Notes: generated by a model from the sequence alone, not told the origin. Positions 50,756 to 61,249 are shown, counted from the first letter of the stretch. The stretch is DNA of 64,000 nt from Euwallacea fornicatus (GCF_040115645.1 NC_089542.1:5828001-5892000); one strand, 5' to 3'. Program-made: numbers and translations.

Positions 50756-51606
50756 GTAAGTTTTTTTTTTAGGCAAGTTTTGGGTTTGAAAGGCTTTTAA
50801 TCTTCAGTATAAAAATATAAAATATTTTTGATAATTTTAAAAGTTTTTAAATGGATTTTTTTCGTAAAAACAGGGATTTGATCCTTTTTTTTTTCTTAAC
50901 GACCCTGAATTTTCTAAATTGAAAAAAATTTTGATATTTTTTTATTTTCCTTAACTACCTTCAAATTGGAGCTATTCTAAATATTTAAAATCCGCTTTTC
51001 AGTGCTCAATTTTATTTGAAAATTTTGAAATTTTTTTCATAACTTTTTCGTTTTTAAAATTTTCCAACGTGAAAAATTTTTAAGATATAATAAGCTTCTA
51101 AGTAGGAATTGTCTCCTTATTTTTAGCAGCTTCAAGTCTAAAATGTTGGAATATTTTTTAAGTTTTCACGTGGGTTACCTCCTAGAAAAACCTTGATTTC
51201 TTTTGTTGTGTTTTTTCTTTATGATTTATTAATACTTTGACATTATTAGAAATGTTCTAAAGATAGATATAAATATGGTCATAATTTTTTCATTATGCTT
51301 ATGGCTTTTACAACTTGTCATAAAAAGACTCTAAATTTCGAAATTTAACTTTCAAGCATAGAAATTTTGTTGATATTTTTTTGAACATACAGTCGGGTTT
51401 TCTCGCAGAAGAAAGGACAATTTGTAATTTGCTTTTTTTTTAATTTAAAAATTTAGTTTTAAATATTTCAATTATCAATTTTGTTTAAAACAATTGTGAT
51501 TTTTTTTTGTTTTGGCTTATTTCAGTGCCCTAGGTGACAACCATGAATTTTTTACAATCCACTTTCCAGTGTTCCGTTTTGTTAAGAATTAATCAAATTT
51601 TTGCAG

Positions 51607-51734
51607 GTAGTTTATTTTCAAATGAAGAAAATGCTCACCTTCAAAAAAATCATCACCAAGAAGCCTCTATTTTCCACTACTCTGAGGACTCTCATTCAAA
51701 ACTGGCCAGAAACAGTAGACAGTCCGAATATGAC
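51607..51734 (+). CDS. trol: Perlecan exon b: polar linker
   Basis: A 128-nt exon with acceptor TTTTTGCAG and donor GTAAGT. It completes a glycine codon (phase 1 in) and ends in phase 0. The peptide is polar and rich in His, Asn, Gln and Ser, with no cysteine and no hydrophobic stretch, ending in SRQSEYD. The reading frame stays open both upstream into the intron and beyond the donor, so the borders depend on splice-site quality and on phase agreement with its neighbours, both of which are good. It is probably a disordered linker. No known domain is visible. Confidence 0.65.
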
Positions 51735-51794
51735 GTAAGTGCTTCTTGCCAAAATTTATCTTTACGCAAACTTGTATGGTTTTATCATTCATAG

Positions 51795-51818
51795 GAACCA
51801 GATGAAGACGACGATTAT
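51795..51818 (+). CDS. trol: Perlecan microexon 1 (24 nt, acidic)
   Basis: The acceptor is CATTCATAG and the donor GTAAGT. It encodes EPDEDDDY, eight residues of which six are Asp/Glu. Phase is 0-0, so skipping leaves the frame intact. The preceding intron is only about 60 nt. Confidence 0.65.
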
Positions 51819-51955
51819 GTAAGTTTATAAAAAGAAAAACGTAAAGAATTTTGATTCGTTTAACCCAATTAACAAAATAGAGATTTTAGATTTTTATTTA
51901 CTAATTTTCTTTCTGCAATATTATGCCTTTTTAACCCTACATTACTTTGGTATAG

Positions 51956-51988
51956 GAAGAGGATGATAAAGGAGCGGTAGTAGTGGAC
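51956..51988 (+). CDS. trol: Perlecan microexon 2 (33 nt, acidic)
   Basis: The acceptor is TTGGTATAG and the donor GTAAGT. It encodes EEDDKGAVVVD. Phase is 0-0. It resembles its neighbours in opening with an acidic cluster and ending on Asp directly before GTAAGT. Confidence 0.65.
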
Positions 51989-52104
51989 GTAAGTCATCTC
52001 GTTGTTGTTGCGTAACGTCATGTTGTAACTGTCGTGTTTATACAAAATTTTATTAAAGATCAGTTTAATAAACAAGAAATTTGATAATCGGTTTTATTCT
52101 TTAG

Positions 52105-52137
52105 GGCCAAGAAGAGGACGATACCAATACTTTAGAT
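52105..52137 (+). CDS. trol: Perlecan microexon 3 (33 nt, acidic)
   Basis: The acceptor is ATTCTTTAG and the donor GTAAGT. It encodes GQEEDDTNTLD. Phase is 0-0. Its length equals that of microexon 2, and its GQ(E/F)E start is shared with microexon 4, which suggests exon duplication. Confidence 0.65.
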
Positions 52138-52188
52138 GTAAGTTAGAAAATACATGCATTTCAATATCTCAAATCGCTAAAATTGTAG

Positions 52189-52233
52189 GGTCAGTTTGAG
52201 GATAACGATGATGAATCCGTTTTCAATGTCGAT
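52189..52233 (+). CDS. trol: Perlecan microexon 4 (45 nt, acidic)
   Basis: The acceptor is AAATTGTAG and the donor GTAAGA. It encodes GQFEDNDDESVFNVD. Phase is 0-0. It starts GQ-E-D like microexon 3, only 51 nt after that exon ends. Confidence 0.65.
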
Positions 52234-52293
52234 GTAAGATGTTAATAACAATTTTAAAAAAATGAAAATTCATTTAAATTTCTTATTTATTAG

Positions 52294-52332
52294 AATGCCA
52301 ATGTATTTGAGAAGTTCCAATTGGGTAGCGAA
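52294..52332 (+). CDS. trol: Perlecan microexon 5 (39 nt)
   Basis: The acceptor is TTTATTAG and the donor GTAAGT. It encodes NANVFEKFQLGSE. Phase is 0-0. It is less acidic than the four before it. A longer intron of about 810 nt follows. Confidence 0.6.
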
Positions 52333-53143
52333 GTAAGTTACATTAGTGTTGAATTAATATTTTGGTGGTTAAATCATTTCAAGATTCATCGTGTTATACA
52401 TGTGCACCCAGCGTATAAGCACCAAATCCAATTCTTTTTCCATTAATTTCATGGGTTAAATTATTGTGAATGGAGAAAAATTGCGACATGTTTGTATATG
52501 TTGTTTATCACCCTTGTTCTTGTCGTTAAAATAATCTCAAGTAGCATGAATTTTTATCTTCTAACAATGCGCATGGTCAATTTAATTATAATCCAAAACG
52601 TGGGTTGTTTCATCATTGCATTTATTAATGTTGGTGGTATTTATTATGTGTTTGCATTTCAGGGTATTGAGTTATGATTTATGAAAATTCGAATTTGAAT
52701 GCTTTATTGAACAAAAATTGCCGCCCATTCGATCAAATACTACAAATGGTGAATGTGAACGAAATTTAAAAAAACACAATGTCGTGTTCTTGTTTTATGT
52801 AAGAACCTGATATTTTTTTAAATTTACTCAAATTTATTGTCTTCTTAAATTTTGAATTTTTTTTTATTTCTACATGTGTTTCTAAGTGCCTAATTCTTTA
52901 GAATTTTTAGCATTAATTAGAAACTGTCAAATTCCACGTCGAGTGTAATATTGCCAAATCTACGAAGCTGTTCTCAATATTCAGAAAGTTTCATAATATT
53001 TATTATAGTTTTTTATAACATACCATACGTGAATAGCATCCGAAAAATCAAATCTACCTCAATATCTCTGTCATTCATCCTCATTTCAGATTCTACCCCT
53101 TACATGCATGTCCTAAAAAACTCATCCAATTCTTATTTTCTAG

Positions 53144-53166
53144 GACCGAGCGATAGAGGGTCCCGG
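53144..53166 (+). CDS. trol: Perlecan exon c (23 nt, phase 0-2)
   Basis: The acceptor is TTATTTTCTAG and the donor GTAAGT. It encodes DRAIEGP plus two bases of a glycine codon. This exon, or a phase equivalent, is needed: the upstream exons end in phase 0, the next exon must be entered in phase 2, and 23 nt supplies exactly that shift. The next intron is only 66 nt. Confidence 0.6.
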
Positions 53167-53232
53167 GTAAGTAATTTTGTTAGGCCCTTTTCTTAATAGT
53201 AAAAACCTTGAGCAATGCCCTTCTGAATTCAG

Positions 53233-53381
53233 CGTCGATGACGAGGAAGATGACAACGACGATGAATTTGGGTCAGGAAAAGACGGAGGTTCCGGGGAAA
53301 TCGCGACCAGTGCGATCCCAGTGGAACCTCCAGAGAGTCCAGAAATTTCTTCACCATCATATTCAGTACCTCCTCATCCTG
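53233..53381 (+). CDS. trol: Perlecan exon d: acidic Ser-Gly segment (glycosaminoglycan attachment)
   Basis: A 149-nt exon, phase 2 in and phase 1 out, with acceptor TTCTGAATTCAG and donor GTAATT. The peptide opens with an acidic run (VDDEEDDNDDEF) directly followed by GSGKDGGSGE, then a Pro/Ser-rich tail ending HPG. Ser-Gly dipeptides next to acidic clusters are the known context for xylosylation and heparan sulfate chain addition, and perlecan domain I carries such sites just before or beside its SEA domain. The chain attachment itself is inference from this context. Confidence 0.72.
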
Positions 53382-53431
53382 GTAATTATTTTTAAAATAA
53401 CATATTCTTTAATATATAAACTTTGTTTTAG

Positions 53432-53594
53432 TGTACTACAGGTTTTTGGTGACAGTGGCGGAATTCTATCAGAGTGAATTTGAAGACAGGGACAGCGCGG
53501 TTTTCCAGGAGTTAGCTAGAAAGGTGGAAACGGGGGTTCGTGAGCTGTTTGATTCCAAACCGGGAGATCAACAGCCTACAGTTATCAGCATAGA
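53432..53594 (+). CDS. trol: Perlecan exon e: SEA domain, first half
   Basis: A 163-nt exon, phase 1 in and phase 2 out, acceptor TTTGTTTTAG and donor GTAAGT. It encodes YYRFLVTVAEFYQSEFEDRD and on to DSKPGDQQPTVISIE. The pattern of an initial beta strand, a helix with L/V/F spacing (FQELARKVETGVRELF) and a 'ts' turn before a second strand fits the N-terminal half of a SEA domain, an extracellular fold commonly found next to O-glycosylated or glycosaminoglycan-bearing stretches. Confidence 0.75.
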
Positions 53595-54238
53595 GTAAGT
53601 AGAAGTTTTTTCGTTTTAATTGAAAATAGTGAGGGATTATTAGGTATTTATTTTATCTGGCATATTGAATTGGGTTTGACTTTAATTTTCTTAGTGAATA
53701 TTTCTTTAATACAAATAGATTTCAGTCTAAGTTTCAATGTAATTAATCCCGTTCGATTTCATGATTCAATTGAAATTGAAGTCGGATCTGGTTTCAACTC
53801 CATCAAGTCCATAAATGGAAATTAGTACGAAAACATGAAAAAGTTCAAAGTGAAATGCATAGGTGACGATGAGCAATTTTTGGCGCCTGTAGACCATTAA
53901 CGAAAAATAGAACTAAACTAATGCATTTCTCTATTTCTTTATTTAGTGAGAAAGAAGTAGAGTAGTATCATAGTTCGTGTCGACTTTAGTAATAATATTT
54001 TCAAATTATAGTTAAATGCCTTAGGAATTTTGATAAAGCCTGCGTTTGATTACGTATTCTTCAATTGAGTCATGTATTATTTTGCATTCACCATAACTTC
54101 AAGAATTAAGTAATTCACAGATTTTTAAAAATTTCTTCTTTTACACAATACCAAATATTTAATACTCTGTGTGAAAAACATATAACATTTTTATTTATTA
54201 TAAAATGACACAGAAATTCCTAATTTTTCACTTTGTAG

Positions 54239-54408
54239 GAAGGACAAATCGGACAATTTCAAAGTAGGTGTAACCGTTGATTTGAAGTCCATTGGATGGT
54301 ACGACAGTGAATCTATTGAAAACTTCCTTTACCAACACGTCCGGGACAAGCGTCGCATTGGAGATACCATTGTCACACCTGATAACTTCAAGTTCAGACC
54401 ATTTGAAG
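54239..54408 (+). CDS. trol: Perlecan exon f: SEA domain, second half
   Basis: A 170-nt exon, phase 2 in and phase 1 out, acceptor TTTGTAG, donor GTATAA. The peptide has the strand FKVGVTVDL, then SIGWYDSESIENFLYQHV (a helix) and a final segment RIGDTIVTPDNFKFRPFE. This completes the SEA fold begun in the previous exon. I see no GSVVV-type self-cleavage motif. The reading frame would run on beyond the donor, so the border rests on phase agreement with the LDLa exon. Confidence 0.75.
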
Positions 54409-54530
54409 GTATAATATATACATCACACCCAACGAAAACGTTTTATTTTTTATTTTTTGTATATCCATCATATTTTCCTGGTTATTTTTGTTTTTAATTT
54501 TTTTTTTATTTTAATTTCCTCACCCTTTAG

Positions 54531-54686
54531 AGTGCGAAGAACATGAGCTAACATGCAATAGTAAACAGTGCGTTGATAGGAGAGCTCGTTGCAATGGAAT
54601 AAGGGAGTGTAATGATAATTCTGATGAAATAGGGTGTCCCCCAATCACCACTACCACTACTACCACTGCCGCTACACCCCGTGGAG
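54531..54686 (+). CDS. trol: Perlecan exon g: LDLa module 1 plus Thr-rich linker
   Basis: A 156-nt phase 1-1 exon. The acceptor lies in a long pyrimidine tract ending CCCTTTAG and the donor is GTATGC. It holds a complete six-cysteine LDLa module (CEEHELTC, NSKQC, RARC, IREC, then NDNSDEIGC) with the calcium-binding acidic pattern D-N-SDE. A linker PPIT(7)AATPRG, rich in threonine and suited to O-glycosylation, follows. LDLa modules are typical of perlecan domain II. Confidence 0.88.
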
Positions 54687-56569
54687 GTATGCGTCAATTT
54701 GAGATTAAAATAAATGATTTGTGCTTACCAGCTCTTTGGCCATACAAATTTAATCTGATTTACGATACATTTTTCTTAATTAAAATTGTTATTGTGTTTT
54801 GCAACAATGGAGCATAAAATTTAATGGCCGGTTGAAAAAGGAATATGATTTAGTCTTGATCAAGGATTTGAATTACGCAAAGTGACGTATTCCCTCAATT
54901 GGAACCAATGTGAATTTATTTTAACGACTGCTTTATCTCCTTCATAAAACTGTCTTTCGTGTTAAATGATTTAATGTACTTATGTAAATTCATCAGTGTT
55001 GCAAGTTTAAAATTACCAGGAGAGAGGTACCTATCTATATCAATGGTTCGTAAAGCAGGAAAGCATTTAAAGAATGCCCAAAAAATAAATAAACAAATGA
55101 ACTCAATTTTGCAACTCCCCTCTATCCTCCACCTGTACTATAATACATATAAAACGTAATTCTGTAATGATCGATGACTGTTTTGAAATCTTAGGATTGT
55201 CCTAAATTTAGTAACTTTTGTTTCATGTAACCGACTTTGTTAGTTGTAGAAGGCAATAATAATGTTTTAAGGCAGGTGGACTATCCTGATCTAGATTTTC
55301 CTCTTCTTAAGTAATTGACAGATGGATCAGGTTGGTTCTAAAAGATCAACTACAGTAATAAAAATGCTCTTTAACCATGCAAAAATGAAAATAAAACTGA
55401 TAACGAAATTTAAATTTTGTTATCAGGACAGTTCTTAAGAATTTTTTGCCTTGGGACAAATTTTTAGAATGGAATTTCATTCTATGAGAACTCCGGGAAT
55501 TCCTAAATATCTACGGAATGTTTCCAAAAATAAAATTGTTTGAATAAATTCTCTTTAAGAACCTTTTTTAGAGACTCATTTAAAATCAATATATGAATGA
55601 AATAAAAAAATTCCCTTATAAGAACTTATAAGGAAGTTTCAGTCATTTTCACGTTGAATTATTTGTAATAAAGCATTTCTAGTTAAAAGAAGAGATTTTA
55701 AAAATCGAAACATTTCCAGGGAAGTTTCTTAAAAATGAAACAACGTGAGAAATCTCGAAGGGTCTCTGAGAACTTTTTTTTTTGGAAAAGATTTTGAGGA
55801 ATTCACTCAGAAACTACATTTATTCTTTCCAAATATTGAAGCTATGGGAAATTCGGGAGATTTTTGTCTTCTAAAGAATTTGTGATATCAACTCTGAGAA
55901 AAAAAAAGTTTTAAAGAGAAGTAGTAGTAATATTAATGTGGGAAGCTTTTTGCTCCATGTGGGCCTACTTCTCCTTTGCAAAATGCTGTCGTCTCATTCA
56001 AGACTTAAACCCTGCACCTAAGACATATCCACCCGTTGCACACTCTTAGGAACTCGTATGATTATTTGACTCCCAAACTACCGTGTTGGCAAAATGGGCT
56101 GTCTTTCATTCCCAGGAGTGACGTATGTCTATTTAAGCTGCAGCGACTTTTGCAAAGTCTCACTAAGTTTTTAATGCTTTGCCCAGTCTTCCTTGGCATG
56201 TGCCATGGTGCCTTGGATGTGTCCAAGTTAAGTAAGATATTCTTAGATTAACTAAATTTTGCTGACTATATTCAGCCTATCTTTATTGTTATCCATGCCC
56301 ATGTCTTCAGCGCATGGGGGTTATATCTTTTGTTAACCCATTTCCACATGATTTAAGTACGTTCAGGCATGATTGGGAACGCTGATTAACTTATCGGCCC
56401 ATTCATTTTTTTTAAGATCCAGCCTAGGACAGCTCTTTTTGGTTCTGTTAGTTTCTGCAGAGCGTTCCTGCATTCCTGGATGAGCTCTGAAGTTATTCTG
56501 TTTCCGTAGATAGCTGACAGGGCCGTTGAACTGTCGGATTACGAGAATGGTCCTAGAAATACCCAATCT

Positions 56570-56960
56570 AACACTTGAAAAAAATATTGAAAATATTACA
56601 TAATTTCTCAACATAGTCTCCTTTGAAATTCACACATTTTTACCAGTGATGTGCTGTGGGATCCATATCTTGTTTATAGTAAGAAACTTCAAATGTTTCA
56701 AAATACGTATCAACTTCGAAGTCCATTTCCTCATCGGTGAATCTCTTTTCACCGAGCCATTTTTACAAATTTGGAAATAAAACATAATCTACTGGAGCTA
56801 AATCTGGAGGATTGGGTGGGCGAGGAAAAGTTCGAATACTATTTTCAAAGATGTGTTCTACCCCCTCCTCTCTCCCTCCCTCTTCCCCCTTCTTTACTGT
56901 TTACTTCATATTGGATTTCTTCTCGTGTGGCCACTTCAACTATAGCGAAAAGCGATACGA
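56570..56960 (-). mobile_element. Mariner fragment inside a perlecan intron
   Basis: Over about 270 bp it matches the 25.7-26.0 kb fragment in the same orientation (both begin with an AAAATATTACAT(T/A)ATT-type block and CTCAACATxGxCTCxTTTGA, and share GGAGCTAAATCTGG/GGGGCTAAATCTGG). The reading frame is broken. It is followed by a C/T-rich tract at 56,861-56,895. Confidence 0.65.
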
Positions 56961-57890
56961 TTGGTTAGCATCTTTATAACGCTTTGTGCTACTTTGAGTT
57001 TGTTCCGCAGAATCTTACAGAAGCTGGCATATACCTCAGTAATTATCTCACCAAGATATCATATAACGCTGTGAATTCTACACTGCAGAGATAAGAATCG
57101 CACAGACACAGGATAAGGTTTCAGATAATTAGACTTCCTAAGATTTTCTTTAAAAAATCCCCCAAAAATTGTTTCTTTGACGGTTTCAAAGATTTTTGAA
57201 ATACTCCTAAGGTTTTTCTCTTCAAATATAGATGAGTTACGGACATTCTAGAGATGAAGGCAAATGTAGCTTATGACTGTCCCCGAAATCACTTTATTAA
57301 CTAAAAATTTCGTCGAATATAATTAAATTTTAAGACATTACTGAACCTCTAGCAATATTAGCAATATTAAAATGCATAACTCTCCAAAACTTTATAGAGA
57401 GTTGGAAAATTTATGAAAATCCCCAGCATCTTTAAAAAAATTATTTATGTTGTGTGTGCGCCTTTATGTGTTGTACTTATGAATAAAATAATAATGATAA
57501 TCGTTAAGATTTTTCCAAAACTTTTAGGGAATTAAATACGAATACATACAGTACGTATCGAACTTGAATAAAATTGAAGTTCCCTGTTCAGTTATTTTGA
57601 GTTTAACAAACTTTTTCAGTACGTATTTGCAACTGTTGAAATTTCCGATTTTCAATCCAGAATCAGATTTTGTATCGTTCAGAAGACAGAAAATAAAGAC
57701 CGCCTTTAAAATTACATGATAACTCATAATCTTGAGTTTATTTAATTATTTATTTGTATTGGACGTATTGCATAACAAAATAAAAATACCCCTAACCTGA
57801 TCACATTAATCAAAGAACAAATATTTCCAATTAACTTTAACGCAAACAAATCAAACCCTCTCTCACCCCTACACCCATAAACCACTATAG

Positions 57891-58106
57891 AATTCGAAGC
57901 AACCACTACCTCCTCCATTTTGTCATCGACCACAACCACCACCGAAATCCCCGATATCGGCAGTGGGGATGGAGAATTTGTGCCTAGAGTTGATGATGTT
58001 GAGAGTTGCGCAGATGGCGTGGGAACTTACTATGGAGATCAAAAATGCGACGGAACTGAGCAATGTCCCGATGGCTCAGATGAAGAAAACTGTATGGAGG
58101 AAGATA
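57891..58106 (+). CDS. trol: Perlecan exon h: Thr/Ser linker, SGD site and a four-cysteine LDLa-like module
   Basis: A 216-nt phase 1-1 exon with acceptor ACCACTATAG and donor GTAGGT. It begins with a Thr/Ser-rich stretch (TTTSSILSSTTTTTE), then IPDIGSGDGEF, a Ser-Gly-Asp motif in an acidic setting like perlecan glycosaminoglycan sites. It ends with an LDLa-like module: SCADGVGTYYGDQKCDGTEQ and then CPDGSDEENC. Only four of the usual six cysteines are present (the second and third are missing), while the calcium-binding CPDGSDE part is canonical. An overlapping minus-strand reading frame here is a shadow. Confidence 0.82.
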
Positions 58107-58427
58107 GTAGGTGGTCTTTATGGTGGATGATGTTGGATTGTCTACTAAAACTATTGTTGTGGTGTTGGGGCTGATGTCACTCCTGTTTCGACTACTAACT
58201 GAGATTTGTTTTGGCTTCTGCTATTACCGAAAAAGGGTCTGGTCATTGTTTTGTTCATCAAATTGCCATTAAAATCATTGCCAGCCAACTAAATCTACGA
58301 GGCTTCGCTGTATTATATAGTTCATGTCTAATGCAACCTTAAAAACCATTCTCTCCTACATTTGATTAACAGTTTATGTATTCTTTTTTATCCTTTATTG
58401 TTTCCTTACGAATTCTATCTTCTTTAG

Positions 58428-58538
58428 AATGTGCTCAAGGCGAATTTAGCTGTGATTTGACCCGGTGCCTTCCACTCAGCAGCAGATGCGATGGTCTGGA
58501 CGATTGCACAGATAAAACTGATGAACAAGAGTGTGAAA
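58428..58538 (+). CDS. trol: Perlecan exon i: LDLa module
   Basis: A 111-nt phase 1-1 exon, acceptor ATCTTCTTTAG, donor GTAAGT. It is exactly one LDLa module with all six cysteines: CAQGEFSC, DLTRC, LSSRC, DGLDDC and TDKTDEQEC. The motif CDGLDDCTDKTDE matches the calcium-binding consensus closely. The one-module-per-exon, phase 1-1 layout is the classic arrangement for this domain. Confidence 0.9.
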
Positions 58539-58637
58539 GTAAGTGTGTATCTATTTTTTCTTTTGAATTTCATGAGAGAAGGAAACAATGGGGAGACAAA
58601 AACTTTTGTGTCCAAAGCAAATTATATTGACGTACAA

Positions 58638-59185
58638 TACAGGCCGTTTCAGAACTATGGAGTCAAACTGCCCAAGGACTTGAATGTATATTTCAATTTT
58701 GTGTTGAGACAATATTGAATCGACAGAGGTGGTGTACTTTCCTGGTCCTGTAGGTCACCCGAACTAACATCTTTAGATTTCTCTCTGTGGAGGTATGCGA
58801 AATCTCCGGTTTATGAAACGCCAGTGAAAACAAAACAAGATCTGAATAGTCTAATCAAATCGGAATTTAAAGTCGTTCAAAACGATTACAAAATGTTTAA
58901 TCAAGTCCACAGAAACCATGTACATTGTTTAAACAGGGGCACTGAAGTTCAAGAACGACACTTTGAAAAATTACTGTAGTGTTATTTTGTATATGGAAAT
59001 TAAAATGGAACGTACTAAAACAAGATAAAACACATTTTTGTATATAACTGTTTCAAAGCATCATAACATTGTAACGCCTTAGGGAGACATTTGCAACACA
59101 CGAGTTCTTATATTCAGATGTCTTCTATTATTGCACTGAACAATTCCTAGAAGTTTGGTCCCATAGTTCTAAAACACCCAGTGTA
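58638..59185 (+). mobile_element. Deleted transposon copy in the perlecan intron after exon i
   Basis: The right arm (about 58,985-59,185) matches the right arm of the 30.5-31.2 kb element (CGCCTTAGGGAGACATTTGC, then GAAGTTTGxTCC). The left end is TACAGGCCGTTTCAGAACTA. Between them a + strand scrap reads DRGGVLSWSCRSPELTSLDF, the third catalytic region of the group. Most of the transposase is missing. Confidence 0.75.
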
Positions 59186-59399
59186 AATGAATCTATAAAC
59201 TTAGATCGAGTTGATTTTGGTAAAGAAACTTATATTTGCATTAACTTTACATAAAAAGGGCGATCTTGTTAATGAGTTTATACTCACAAAGGTCAGAAAT
59301 TAATTCCTACAACTTTCATGAGGACCAGTAAATTGTTCTTCTATTTTCAACAGTTTGAATATATGGAATTTATTATCCTGGATACATTTTTTTCTACAG

Positions 59400-59510
59400 T
59401 GTGTACAGGAAATGCCTTCCATTGCGATAACACTAAATGCATCCTAAAAGACCGACTTTGCGACAATTTTCCGGATTGCAAGGATGGTTCAGATGAAGGA
59501 GATTGCTTAG
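59400..59510 (+). CDS. trol: Perlecan exon j: LDLa module
   Basis: A 111-nt phase 1-1 exon, the same length as the previous one; acceptor TTTTTTTCTACAG, donor GTAAGC. It is a complete six-cysteine LDLa module: CTGNAFHC, DNTKC, KDRLC, NFPDC and KDGSDEGDC. This is the last exon I can identify in the window; its donor opens an intron running past the right edge. Confidence 0.9.
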
Positions 59511-60356
59511 GTAAGCTCTACTATTAATCAAAATATGTCTTGATTCATTCACTAACTCAACCAATCCTAGTCAGGACAAAGCTTTATATGTCCATATATG
59601 AGACCCAGGCCAAACATTTTTTTCAATTTATCGTTGATTTCAATATTCAACCCTTCTTCGAAAGTGTTTTAGTGAATTTCGAAGTGGTACTTCAAATTTC
59701 TAATAAAAACTTCAGTTTGTCCAGAGTCTCTTTTCTAAATTCCCTCGACTTGGCCCTTTTGAAAGTCGGTTAATTGTCCCTATTTGCTCCCTCTATCGGC
59801 ACTTCTGCCATTCTCCACAAAGGATAATGCAGGGAGTTGTAGGAAGTATTGATTTTCTAGTCTTGATTATCGGGTTTTTTGTTGAAGCGTTGATAGAGGG
59901 GGTGACAGAGGCAAGTTGAGTTTTAAGGGTTTCAGTGCCATCTGTTTTAGAGAAAAGTTATTAATAATACTTTAAAGATTCAGAAATATCAAATGATGGG
60001 TTCTATTTCAGTGTATTAATGTATTAATACATAATAAATTAAAAACATTTCTGATCTAATCGAAATTGCAAATATCGAACAGAGTAATGGCCAAACCCTG
60101 TGAGTTCATTCGTTGTATAATTATTAAACAGAAAAGGTGTCAATTGAGCTAATAGACGAGTAAGAATTAAAAAAAAAAACATCAACGGGATATTTCGTGA
60201 AGCTTTCTACAAGAAGAATAGATTATTACACTCTTGAACCTGAAACCATATAGATATCCTTATACAGTTCAAGACAGACGAACTCCATACCTGCAACGAA
60301 CAACATCCGATGATCTTAGAAAATTTTGTTTTTCCATATACCGAATTCACACTTAA

Positions 60357-60587
60357 ACAAAGGAATTTGATCGGATTAAGGAGAGGGATAGGGAGGATAA
60401 GCGAAGAAGTACGAATTTGGACATCAAAGTGAAACAGAAAAAAGCAGCATCAGTAGATAAATTGAATGAAATGGTTGAAGCACTTGAGGGTCGTTTATCT
60501 TGGAGCTCCGCCCCCAATCAACGAGCCCCCACTGCGAATGTAATACTACGGCAGAAACTTAATCATACTTTGTTCAGATTACTATGA
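60357..60587 (+). other. Open frame of 76 codons in a perlecan intron, unknown
   Basis: Open from just after TAA (60,354) to TGA (60,585-60,587), without an ATG at its start. The peptide is strongly charged (FDRIKERDREDKRRS), then KLNEMVEALEGRLSW. It has no splice consensus at good positions and no LDLa cysteines, so it is not a perlecan exon. It could be a transposon or retrocopy scrap, or chance. Confidence 0.3.
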
Positions 60588-61249
60588 CAAATATCCGGAA
60601 TGTTTTCGGTATATACGATGCATTCTGCGCGGCATAATCAAATTTGCACTGCTGAAATATGCTTTTGTAAGGTCCGGTTCGGAGTGCTGTTTGATATGGG
60701 GGTTGTTTGGGGGATGCCTTTTGACACCTGTAGCTTATGCTGGTTTTTCGGTCGAGCACGTATAAAGCAGGAAATCCGATAAGCGTTATTCTACCTAACC
60801 GAATTTAGATATAATTAAAATAATCCATTTTTAGTTTCCACCATCGTAATATTGTATATATAAAGAGTATTGATTTTTCTGTAATTTCACGAGTTGCAGG
60901 GCAAACGATGGTAAATAGAGAAACAGCTGAATTTTTGACTTTAGACCATTGGTTGAAAGAGAATTGGGCCATCTTCATTTAACTTGGATATATAGGAGAT
61001 TTTTAAAAAGTCGCCTTTTTGGATTATTTGTTGGATTTCTACTGTTAAGTAAGTCAACTAAGAACTGAAAACGGTCCCTTATAAAGTTTTTCTATCGAAT
61101 TCACACATGATACATTTTTTTGTAATTTTGTCAATGGGGCATCTTATTTATTTTTACTTCATTAAAAATTATTTATTTTTCTTTGTACATTACCTTACTT
61201 AAAAAATATTTTTTGTGTACATTGGAAAAAAATATGTACGAGCCGTAAC

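Larger units (their letters stand above)
50593..59510 (+). other. trol: Perlecan (trol-like) gene, 5' part, 15 exons, incomplete at both ends
   Basis: Perlecan is a secreted heparan sulfate proteoglycan of basement membranes. Its N-terminal region has glycosaminoglycan attachment sites, a SEA domain and then LDL-receptor class A (LDLa) modules; all three appear here in that order. Fifteen exons with GT-AG borders join to 1,564 nt with every phase matching (0-1, 1-0, five 0-0, 0-2, 2-1, 1-2, 2-1, then four 1-1). No start codon or signal peptide is included: the first exon opens in phase 0, so at least one upstream exon is missing. The 3' end is open in phase 1, so laminin IV/EGF-like, Ig and laminin G regions would lie beyond the window. 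Other SEA+LDLa proteins exist (enteropeptidase-type proteases), but the acidic Ser-Gly segment before SEA favours perlecan. Confidence 0.8.

Noticed and set aside
52672..52678. Acceptor-like TTTGCATTTCAG near 52,660 followed by a short frame, as an additional perlecan exon
   Set aside because: The frame GIEL meets TGA after four codons and no donor precedes it; inclusion would end the protein. It could only be a poison or terminal exon, with no other support.
57742..57942. Minus-strand frame starting MVVVVDD
   Set aside because: It is the shadow of the Thr-rich start of perlecan exon h.
58424..58615. Minus-strand and shifted + strand frames over the LDLa exon
   Set aside because: They are shadows of exon i, which has six cysteines in LDLa spacing and good splice sites.
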